In this document: in pieces, positions 21,501 through 33,500 of the stretch | Layout of the letters: each line of letters opens with the position of its first letter | Position numbering within the stretch: the first letter of the stretch is position 1 | NCBI GenBank assembly: GCA_008921705.1 | Contig: VFFE01007510.1 | Span: forward strand, 1,605,947 to 1,669,946 | Reading direction: 5' to 3' | Origin: Burhinus oedicnemus | Lineage: Eukaryota > Chordata > Aves > Charadriiformes > Burhinidae | Length of the DNA stretch: 64,000 bases | The notes under the pieces: generated by a model | Told to the model about the DNA's origin: nothing | Databases searched by the model: none | What the model saw: the letters and a program-made list of their open reading frames with translations, nothing else | Made by a program: the position numbers and the translations under genes

Positions 21501-24500
21501 GGTTAGATTAAACCTTTTATGCTAACTCTGCAGTTTCACAACTGGATTAAGCTAATCTGACTCTGGGCTTGTGCCAAAAGTTTTGTTCCCCTCCCTTTCC
21601 CCTGGCCTATAACCCTAGCAGAAAGGTATGTTATGCTCTCTAGCACATGCCACTGAAAATTTCATTGTCTTTTTGGAGTAAGTTTTCATTCAGCTCAGCT
21701 AGCAGATCTAATTTACCGCAAGGCCACAGGCCTGCTAATGCTAACATGAAGAATGCTGCAGATGTTCCTGGTCAGAGGTTGGGAAAGAGAGGGAAAGGTA
21801 ATTTGTTTTGGCTTAAGGTAATGCTGATTGTTTTGATTGGTTGTTTTTTCTCCCGGCCCCAAAAAGAATAGTTTTTCATCATACAGATGAATAGTTCAAT
21901 GATATGAATATTAATACATGAGATAAACAGAAGATGACTTATCTGTCTACCTAGGAAAACCAGATTTCTCTGAGCATAGCAAAATAGAAGTAAAAAAAAT
22001 AAATATATATATACCTGCGTTTCACACTTGTTGAGATTAACACTTCTCCGTTTTTCAACATTTTCAGCAGCTTGACTATTAAGTCTTTTTCTTCCTCCTT
22101 TTGATTTCTGCAGTGAGTTTTGCTGCACTCCCTGTAATTTAAACAAAAAGACCAAGGGAGGGGTAATAAAATCTACAGTTCTTTGTACAGCCTTGTTCAG
22201 ATGAATTACTAGCAGCTAGAACAGGCCAGGTATCCACACCCGGAGGACAAAATGCTCATGAGTAGTCAGAGCACTGCCACAAGAAACGATTCAGAGCCTA
22301 GAAAACTTTCTTTACAATAACTAATTAAATGAAATCAATCCATGCAGCTTGTCAAAAGGGACTGAAAGCAGAATAAAATACAGACATAAAAGAATACATA
22401 GAAATTGGACACAGGAAGGGGTTTAATCTCGCAGCCAAAGTTATAACAGAAGAAGGTGGTCACACAAAAATTCGATTTTCAAAGTTTTTTTGGTTTTAAA
22501 ATTGGGAGGGGATAGTTTTAAAGATAATTTTAATAGCTCTTCCATTTGCCCCAGGAAAAAAAGGATCCCCCCCCCCCCAGCTCCCAGCCTCTTTTTCCTA
22601 CCTGTTCAGACTCTTCTTCATCATCAGCATCAATCTGTTCTGTAGCAGAAGTCTGGAGATTTTCGTCCTGATCGCTGCTGTAGGATGGCTCAATAGACTC
22701 TTGAAATTGGCTTTCCAGCTCACTGGGTTCCAAGGAAACCTTTTTCCTAGAATTCAGCAGGGCTTCATTTGATCCTAGCTTGGTGGCTTGAGATAATAGG
22801 GCTCCTTCAATACTGATCCGCTTAAAAAAAAAAACAAACAAACAAACAAAAAATCACATCACAAAATTTTGTTTAGATGTTTATAGAGATTTTATTTTTT
22901 AATAAGACACCATTCTACATTAGCCTTATACGCAATGTTTAAGCTACGTTCAGTTAGCTGCACTGAAATGAGATTTATAAAGAAATAAGTAAAACAGTGA
23001 GTATTTTTCCATAGACTACTTAGAACTGAAAAAATACATGCAAAAACCCCCACCCCAATCATGGGCTTCAGTATTATGGCATCCCAGTGAAGTCATATCT
23101 AATGTACCCTGTTCGTAGATCTTCCACACACACCCACTTTAAATTCCATCCCAGATAAAAGTCTAGGACCTGAAATTCAACATGAGACTTTCAAACTGCA
23201 CTGAGAACTTCATTACAAATTCTTACAGAAAATGTAAAAATTAGAAATGCCAATTTCCAGCTGCTTAAGCTGTATTGGCTCTGGTCACATATCACGATTT
23301 AAATATATGATATGTAGAATCATGGAATCATCTAAGTTGGAGGGGACCTTTAAGATCATCAAAGTCCAACCATATCAGAATAAGCTGAAACTTTCCAGTC
23401 TTATTTAATAAATGCAAAGACATGCTTCAAAGAATAAACACTATCTTTATACACAGACCTTCTGTGATTATAGTGGTACTTTTAAGTACCCAATAGTATT
23501 ATAAAGTACAACCAATCAGGTTTTTTTCCTTTATTAGACATTCCTAAAATAGTTAGCTGTACTTCTATTGCTTTCATTCCAATAATCTTATTGGAGACAC
23601 TAAACATCATTTATGGTTTTTGTTTCCATTCTTAAAATCAACACAATCAAGAAGAGGCAGATTCTACAGTAAATACTGTGCTCTGAGTCATTTGAATGTG
23701 CTAAACCAAGAAATATAAGAAATGGCTTACCTTCTGCATATCTGGACTTACATCTGAAAACAGAAATACATACTTCATCATAAATGAATAATCAAACTGA
23801 TGTCAGTCTAGATCCATTTTACTGCTACGCTGATACCCCAGTTATGAATTCCCAAAAGAGGATTAAATGCAGCAGCGATTGAGCCAACAGACTATAGGGT
23901 CCCTGATAAAACAGAGACAGCAGGAGTTGCACTCGAGGTCCTGATTTTGCAACACTGATACGATAGGGGCAACTACTCACAACGGCCAAGACTCTGTGTG
24001 TTCAGTTGCTGGCTGCTAGGATGTTTACAGGACCAGAACCGAAATGTGAAAAAACAGATGTTGGATTTAAACACTAACATTTTGTTTTCTTTGCACACTT
24101 TTTCTCCCCCTACCCGTCCCGTGATGTGTTTAGCAAAAGTTACAGGAGAAAAGGATCCATCTTTACTTGTTCTAGAAAGTACAGAAGCACTGGCTCAATA
24201 AACAGTAGCTTACCGTTTGACTTCAAAACTTTATGGACTCTAGATGAGGGTTCTGAAAAAGACAACACCACATTTAAGCACTCCAGCATCCCAGAGAAAG
24301 TTATGGGCATCTTGGCCAGCTTTTTATAACACAGATACCAAAGTTTAAGTTTCTGAGCCCACGCAGGGAAGCCAGATTTTCATTTCTTAATCACCCGATT
24401 TCCTCACAAAAAAAGTATTTATTGAAGTCTCAAACCTACAGCTGTTGCCAAAAAACATACATGTTTCTTAACGCAAAGGAACGACAATGCAATCCTTCAC

Positions 24501-27500
24501 ATCAGAAACAAAGGAAGATGCCTGAAAAGTAATTAAAACATGATTCATTTTCAGACACAAATGCTGCTGTATGATAAATCGCTACATCAATACTCTGATG
24601 AACCTTGTTTAAGTCATTCTGAATACACAATGTTACACACGCCAAATTGGAAAGTTCTTAAAGTAGCTGAAGAGGGGAACACAATGACTGCAATGTGAAG
24701 CCACCCAAATACACAGACATTTGTAGTGGCTTCAAGAGGAAACTAACAGTAATTATGGATGTATGTTTGAGCTAGGAGAAAAAAAAACCAAAACAACAGT
24801 CAGCATAACTACCTCTCAAATGTCTATTATCCATAAGGCAGACATTACACTAAGTGAAGAATCATGTTTTGAAATAACAAGCCTATTACAATCAGGATGA
24901 AACCACTTCTGAGACAGTAATTACTTGGGGTGGGGGGTAGAAATGTCAGATTTAAATAATGTGACTGGCTTTCCTGCACATGCATTCTTTTATCCATTAC
25001 AAAGTACCAACTGTTCTTTATGCATACATCATTAGGAATGCATATCCATGAAATTAAATGCAAACAGTGGATAAAAAATAGATCACACAAACAACAAGTG
25101 TTTAATAAGATACTCCACCCGTATCTGAGAGTTACTGTGCCATGTTAAATCTGCACGGAGTACAGGCTAAAGACCAATTCCAAGTGCCCAACCTCACCCA
25201 ACCCTCAACAACCCTGTCTGTTTTCCCTCTTGTCATCTTGGTGGTAAAGGAGTTTATTCACCTGATTTCCTTCTCACTCTATGAGGAGCACTGCCTTCTT
25301 TAGGCTGGTACAATGACTTCATTTCTCCCTCGGGGCTATAGTGGAAGCCTGGGTGATCTGTGGAACAAGCAGAGACACAAGGAATAAGAGAGTGACAAGG
25401 GTGTCACTTCACACGCCTCCACAGCTCTGTTCCCTTCATGAGTGACAAAGTGGCACTTCATCAGAGCCTGAAGCAACACAAGCAAGGTGGTGTGCTGCTG
25501 TAGGGCAGCTGTCAACCACCCAGCCATGGAAACGCTTTGCCCATTTAGGCGCGCCTCGCTCCAGACAGCTAACCCAGCAACACTTACGCACCATCATCCT
25601 GCGTGTTTGCCAGTTTCTCACTCAGAGCCTTCTTGACCAATACAACTACCTAAGTAAATAACAAGCCTGCTTTACTCCAAGGCTTCCCCAAGCGTTTACA
25701 TGGTAGGACTGTTGCTCTCATTGCCCTACACTGCCAGTGCTCACCGGCAACACGAGGAGCCGCGTTGCGGCTTGCACCAGCAAAGGCAGCAAGCGGCAGA
25801 CGCAGCAGCAGGGACAGCGCAGATGGCACCCGCACTCAGAGCGCCGGCAGCAGCATCACGCGCGTTCCCTGGCTCCCGGGACACACACAGGTAAACTCTT
25901 CAGGCACAAGCACAAGCCTGCTGGGTCCCAGCATGGAGGTTTCTCGGGGCCGTTCTGCGGGCGCAGTTGCTTTCTGCCGCAGCCAGGAGAGCAGCCGCAG
26001 TGCTAACTGGACTGCGGGGTGATGGAGGACAGCCGGAGCAGCCAGCCACGCTGCCGCCGCAGGGGCACTGCGCTCCCTCGTTTCCCTTCCAGAGAGGCCG
26101 TGCACAGCGCGGTGAGCAGCTGGCAGCTTCTCTCGCTGTCCTCCAGCCGCAGGTTTGCCAGCAGAAATAAGTCATAACACTGCTACATACTTCAAGCTGC
26201 GTTTGCTAATTGCTAGCCCTTCAGTGGGTCCTAGCCAGGAGGAGCTTACGCTACGGAACAGGAAAGGTCACACGTTTAGTCAGCATGGAATAAGCAAAAG
26301 AGAACGGCCAGAGTTTACAGAAGGCCTAATGTGCCTCTTCCTTGCTCATCACGCAATGTAACTTGTTGGATGCAGATCAGTCAGCCCAATGCCTACAGAG
26401 CTGCACAGGATCTGCACCCAATTTTGGTTTTTCCAGCAAGGTCATAATGGAAGGAACGTAAGCCTGGCCTTCTTCCGTCTCAGATGAAACCAACAGTTAA
26501 AGCCAAACTTGTGAAGATGGTTTTATTCATTTTAAAAAATGAAAGTGAAAAAGAACCAACTTACGTATGGCATCCATTTCCAGAATTGCCTGTTTGGCCT
26601 GAAAGAGAAAAAATAACAAATGAAAAAGTTAAACTATAAGTAGAAGGACAAATTACATTGCACATTACAGCTAGTAGTGAGTTTATATGTAAACAAAAGC
26701 AAGTTTAATTTTTGAACTAATAAATATGGCTAGCAGCGTTATTTTCCATCTTTCTCTGCGTACTGGACACATTACATATGCGAAGAAGAATTTTGCTGGC
26801 CGGAGCTTACCAGAGCTTACCTTCAGGGCTTCACACAAACCCCTGTTGTTCACCGCACCCGGCAGCTCCGCCTTGCGTGCCCACCTCCCTGCTGGCAGCG
26901 CAACGGGAGGAGCACGTACCTACGGCACCACTGGTGTGAGATATTTTGGGGGGATGTAGTGATGGCACATCTGACCGCAAAAACTACTTTGGCTTCAAAG
27001 GTAGGGGCTGTGCTGCGCTGAGATCATGCGGCACATGCTGGGTCTCCTCCACAGGGACACAAACCTCCAGAGATCTCTCCACAAGTCCCAGAATTTAGAG
27101 CCATCGATATGTCTCTCCATATTGCTGGGATTGGCTGAAAACTGGCCCTAGTACCTGGGAATCACAATTTTTTTGTGATTCAAAGAACATCTCCTCCCTA
27201 AAAATCAAGTAGTTTAACTCCTTAATTATTTTTCAATTCTGAAGTCGTTGGCACAGAAAACACTATCAACCTTGCTTTCTTTAAGGGTCTCCTTGAGGAA
27301 CAGCTATTAAAAAAAATCATCATTTAGTTTAAATAAAATTGAACCAGGATAAAAAGCATCTCATGATTGCTTAAAGTTTGTCACATTTTTTTAAATAGGA
27401 AAAATAATCTGGATGTTTTATCAAGCATATCAGCTAACAAGTAAGAAAATAAATTAAAATAAAATATCCGTCACAACCTGCTTGCCCTTCTACTGGTGCA

Positions 27501-30500
27501 GTTCAGTAATTTTCCACTAGGCGTCACATGTGGACTACCATTAGATCCTCCAAAACCTGGGCAGGAAGAAGCCTCATAACTAGCAACTACCGGTTTGTCA
27601 AAAAAAAAAAAAAAAAAAAAAAAAAAAGCAGTAAAACTCAGTGAAAAAAAAAAAATCAGAAAAAAAAATCCTGCTTCCATATGAGTCAGTGGCTGCTGTG
27701 TCAGGGCAAGAGTTAAGTAGGGTTTACACCCTTTGAGCGGTGCAATACGTTACACTGGGAAACAAAACCTGGAGCTCCAAGACAGGATTTCATAAATAAA
27801 AGGACCAGGTTTCCCTACTACAAGACATTACAGCTATGAATATATTGGTGCCTCATTTTCTCTGGCATAAAGCTTGCTAACTATCTCACCAAAAAGGGTT
27901 CAGATGTCCCAACTAAGGATGCAGGGTTCACAATGAGTATGTGTATTTGTAAAGTGAAGTGTGTGCTGCCAATGGCTTCACTGCTACGATATCTAACCAA
28001 GACAGATTAAAATTGGCTTGGTAAAGTCTACACGTGCTGCAATTAGCACACCTCAGTGTTGTGCAGACAGGCAGTACCAAGCTAAGGTATGCTTTTATAG
28101 TCAAGCTTTCTGACATTGCATCTCTGTTACTCATGTCTTAGCAGGCAAATCCTAATACGGACAGCAATGCTGCTGACCCGGTTGAATCCTACTCCTGTAC
28201 CAAGCCCTGTAGATGCTTTCAGTGGAACTTTCCCATTATTTTTGAGGAACTTTTAATGGGATAAGGAAAAACATGTTAACATCCTGGAGTCTAAACTTTC
28301 TGTAAATTGCCATGCATCTTGCAGCTAACAAGATTGCTCTCAGTTAAATGCCCGTACAACGAGGTGATGGGTTTTTTCAATTTTTACCTTGGCAGGAATT
28401 TTAGCAGGATGATTTTCTAGAATTAACCTCTTCAGGTGAAGAATCCAAAGACGCTTGTCTTGCTGCGACTTTGCCTGATAAAAAAAATTGTAGCACCATG
28501 AGAAAATGCATTACTGCACTACGCAGTCTCAGGAATAGCATACGGTCATCAGTCAGGTTACCCAGTGAGCAGGGAGGTTTCTGTCATACCTGGACAGTAT
28601 GTTGCATCTTGGGATTTTTGTAGTGGAAGACGCTAAAGCTAAGTGGCTCCTTTGGTATTACTTCAACAAGCATGAGATTCCCACACTGTAACAAAGAGAG
28701 GCAACGATATGAGTCATGGAGGAGTTTCAGGGAGACCCAGAGTCAGCGCACGACCCCCTGCTCTCCAACATACCAGTATGTGAGCTTTGTATGCAAACAT
28801 CTCATCTCTCTTTTTTGTAATTAGCAGCAGCTTGTCAAAGAGGAACAACGTGCGCTCATTTTTGGCTCGCTGAATGCGGAATGTTCCTTCTAACACCAGC
28901 TCCCCATAACTCGTGAGGTCTGGCCCCTTCCAGTTAGTGAGCAAACTCTGTATCTCCTGCAACAGATAAAAGAAGAACCACCACATTCATTTCAGAGATC
29001 TTGCTTAAATAAAGGCTCAAACAAAAATTGCTGAGGCCATTCCCACTCTCTATAGGAAGTTCAGCATCCGACAGTGTAAAGTCACCATACACCGGTACTG
29101 AGGTTGCTAGGTTATGTGCAACATTGCAGCCAGCTGCTTGGAGGCCTGTTGCTAAACCCAGGCTAAAATATGCCCTCCTGAGTACTGGTTACCTCTGCGT
29201 GGACCCAGTGAAAAGCCCGAAGCTCCCCAGGACAGCCTGCAGTGCAAGAGCACAACCCCATCTCCCTGGGCTCGCAGAGATGGAGAACAGCCTAATTCAG
29301 CCACCAGTCCTTCTCGTGCCTGCTCCCCTCTTTCCTGTATGTCCCTAATCAGTCTCTCTTAACATTTCTCTCTCACCCTGTGTATCTTCCTGAAGTTGTG
29401 TGGCATCCCACTGGATGAATTATAATGCCATCTCTATGTCCTGTAGGCCATCACAGAAGACACCTCTGTGAGGTGTCCAGATTGAAGAGATGTTGCTCAG
29501 AAGACTAGAGGACCAGAAGTGATTTAGTCAACTGATCATTTGAAGATGCCAAGATTTATTTGTATTTTTAATGACTTGTATACATAACAGAGATATTTCT
29601 CACCTTATTTATTACTTAAGAAGAAAAAAAAAATTTAAAAAAGGCTGGAGAAACATCTAAGGACATCTTCACAAGAGTGTGTTGCTCAGCTATGGCTATT
29701 CTTGCTTCCTTCAGTTGCTTGTCTTTTATGTCAGTGGCAGCGACATAGCGCTTAAGGATGGTACAGTAAATTGTAAGAGCAGACTAAACCTTAAGTAGGG
29801 AAATCTTTAAAAACGTCTGTGGGACTTTAAACCTAGCAGCATTAGCAAAGCAGGGACAGATTTCCTCATCCTAGGCTGGTCTCTCTAGGACATTAGACTT
29901 TAATACAGCATTCAGTTAGAAAACATCTCAGTACATTTGATGCACAAATGCAACCTAGAACATTCACAGGAAGAAAACCCAAAAGCAGCACACTTTGGAC
30001 TATACAACAGACTGTTATAAAAAGAAATTTAAACATAACAAATGTAAAAGATTGCATTTTAGCAGGTGTCTCTAGGAACTTGTAAATAAGTCAGGGTACC
30101 GCACAGGGATCATATCCACCACCATTGAGGGGGACTGCACAGGAACTGCTGTCGCAGTACTTGCAGAATCACAGACCGAATGGCAGCGTGATGGCCCACA
30201 GAAGACCTATCCTATGGCTGCAGGAACAGATTTTACTTTTTAAAAGGGTAAGTATGAACATAAACATTTTCCACAACCCCATACATTTGCCAGCTGAGCT
30301 CAATAAATTAATAAAAAAAAACCCAAACGACACCACTTTTCCAAAAGCATTTAACCCTTTTTATTGCCAAGTATTACTGGTTATCATTACTCAGATTTAT
30401 AGAAGACTGTTGGTAAGTCATTAGCATGCATTTCCAGCAATGTGTGGCAAAGGTTACACTACTGCAGGCAAGACATTGTCAAATGTAACCCTATTTTCCC

Positions 30501-33500
30501 TACACAGTCCACAAAAAAAACCAAAAACCACAAAAATGAGGGCCAACAAGTACCATTTATGTTAAGAAAAAAAGGGACAAAGAATAACATGACAGATTTC
30601 TGGAATGGTATAGGTCTATTACTCCCTTTTATAAACTAAAAAATCCCCCTAATTTTCTTAAAGCAATATAAATACTGCTGATGAAAACGTAATGTAAAAT
30701 CGTGATTCCCTAGGAAGTCTGAAACAGAATGACTGTTCTGTAAAACACCTATAAAATAGTTTGCTCTTGATGCCAAAAGTTACTCAGGGTGTAGCTTTTG
30801 TTTTCTCCTCAAAAAGTCTTCTTTTGAAACAAAGCTAACCTTTTTCTAACTATCGTATTTCTAGGTTTATACTTTTCACAAAGCAACTGATAACGAGCCT
30901 TCAGAAGCCCAAGAGGAAAGTACTTAAACAAGAAGCACAAGAAATGCCTCAAAACAAAATTAATCTGCACAAAGGGGAGAAATCGGAAACCACAGGATTT
31001 CTGAACAAAGCCATGCCCTAGGGTTGTAAAGCGGTGCTGTACAATTGAGGGAAAGGAAGAAAGAAAAGTTATCTTAAGTTCCATACTACTGCAAAATAAA
31101 TGCTTTACAGGATGCTGCTTGTAGGGCAGAGATGTCTGAGATTTTCCTGCAGCAGCTATGACCATGGTCTCTAAGATCAAACAGCCACAGGCATACTCAA
31201 ACAGGAGTCTAAATTATGACTCACAAAGATTAAAAGAAAAGATAAACTAGAAAAATGTTAATGGCATATATATGGACAAAACCAGCTCATAAACACCCAT
31301 AAAATCTCTTTAGGAACTCACTTGGAGCCTGATAGCATGCTCATGTTTCCTCTTCATGTCATTTATGTGCCATGCCACTCTCTGCATGGTATCTATAGCA
31401 TCCAGCACCACATCATAGCCCTCAGTGTCCTTGTCAAGGTGGTTTTCTATTTCCTAAGACAGGAGGGGAAAAAAAGTCCTGTTATTTCTAAATTGATTTT
31501 CCCAGCAAGACACACCACTATGTTTTTATCTGTACTATTTTCTCTTTGCATTGCAATCACCCAAATGCAACGTTCCTGCCATTGTTACTACTACATGTTG
31601 TTATCAATTTGATTAACACAAGATGACTAACAAAGCCAAGCCTTTACGGTCAGTTTAGCAGCGGCAATACTTGCAGCAGCCGATGTGAGCAGAGAGGCAC
31701 AGAAAGAGAGTGCAGCACGCTGACAGGAGGAGCCTTTTTCAGACATTTAATGGCTTTCTTAAAACGCAGAGCATATCTACACACTTAAAAATCCCTGATG
31801 GAATTACACCAGGCATTACTTTACAGTTGGAGAGAAGAAAAGCATCAGACATTTTGAATAAGAATCAGTGTCTTTACACTTCACTAGAACACGACTCTCT
31901 AATAGGAAACATATGCAGAAAACGTTAACAATAAAGCAGGAATTTCCGAAACTTGCTTAACTCAATTCACTGAATATGGAAAGAGTTCCCGCTTCCTCAG
32001 TCATTCCTCTCCACAAAAATCTTACCAATCGGGGTGTTTATGTGTATTTATTCCTCCTTTCAACCACCCCCAACATTGCGACATGTGGAAAAATGCTGGT
32101 TTTCATTGGAACAATAACTTAGCGTACAGAAGTGTTTAATCATGACAAGAATCTTCCAAACAACTTCAGAATTACAGAGAGTTTTTAAAAAAACCTAATT
32201 ATTTGGACACATAGACTGATTCAATGTGCCTAAAACAACTACCATAAATTCCCCACTCCAAATATACGCATATGCTGTGAAATGACGAAGACAGAAAGAG
32301 CCTCCATACGCAGAAATATAACACCCCCAACAGAAAGAGCATCTAAAGAAACCCAGAACCTTTCTAAACTTCAAGTCTTGTACCAGAAGCAGAAACTTTG
32401 ACGTGCAGCAGCCCAAAACAAAATACATTTCTAATGAGTGCTTACATGCAAGAGGAGGTGGTACTTGAGGATGCGCTGGACAGGTTTCAAGAGATAGGAG
32501 CCCAGGGGCAGAGAATGCTGAAGCGCTTCTTGCCGCTCTCTGAAGAACTTGGCCAGTGTCTTGTTCCTCATGCACTCTGTCAACACAGCCACCGACCTGG
32601 AAACATCAATACATAGCTTTAAGATACCCTGTCTCTGTAAGTCTGTAGGTAAAGTCAAGAACTGTTTGTTTCTTTCCTTGTGAAAGGGGGCAGCAGATTC
32701 TGCTGGCTGTTTTTTTGTTTCAAGTTATCTTATGCATTCTGTTATGTTCTCCTTTGACGTGCAACCATTCTCTGTTACCGGGAAATATATATTTGGAGCA
32801 CTGCAGAATAAGACCATCGTTTTCTAAAGAAGGATAATAGCAATGAATGACGGGAATGGTCAAAATAAACTTCAGATGAGCATCCTTCATGTTTTGTTGG
32901 GTTTGGTTGTTTGGCAGGTTTTTTTATTATTACTATTTTAAGTTAAGAAAAAAGTAAACTCATTGTCCCTGCCTCCAACTGGTGTGGGAGGGCACGTTTG
33001 TTTGCTTGTTTGTTTTTTTAATGGATTGTAACTTACGTTACATAAACAGAACAAGGGACAAATGAAGAAAGGGAACCCATTATTCCTACCTTGGGTAGTT
33101 GGTGCAGTACTGTGTATATATGTGGAAATCTTCACTCTGCATGGGGAGGAAAGGTGTACATATATTCAGATTTTGTCAAACTAGCATCTAACACATGTGG
33201 AGGATAAAGATGATGATGTTAAGACAACACCTCCTCCAGTTCCTGATCAATGAATTCACTGTGATAGTTCTAACACTACCATAGACCTACTAACTGAATT
33301 TCATTTTTCCTTTTTTACTTGAAGAAAAAAAAAAACAAGAAAACCTACACAGAGATGAAGCAAGTAACTTTGCAACAGAGCCACCAAGGTCCTTTATGAC
33401 AATCTATGCATCTTGAAAAAAACCCAAAAAAACAGAACAAAAAAACCCCACAAAAAACACCAACACACACACCCCCTTCAAAGAGCTGACTTGCACATGC

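Larger units (their letters stand above)
22821..25261 (-). other. PLEKHG1 introns around the small exons
   Basis: Introns 22821-23730, 23754-24213 and 24253-25261. The first contains a short CR1 tail (23314-23372) and the (AAAC)n/(GTTT)n tract next to the 22820 acceptor. The others are AT-rich and featureless apart from splice sites. Confidence 0.75.

Noticed and set aside
25737..26105. Several overlapping open frames on both strands in the intronic GC-rich block
   Set aside because: GC-rich sequence lacks stop codons by composition; frames on both strands compete equally and none shows homology. The block itself is kept as a finding.
27600..27669. Poly(A) tail of a processed pseudogene or SINE
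   Set aside because: No retrocopy or SINE body is recognisable adjacent to the A run in either direction, and no target-site duplication was seen.
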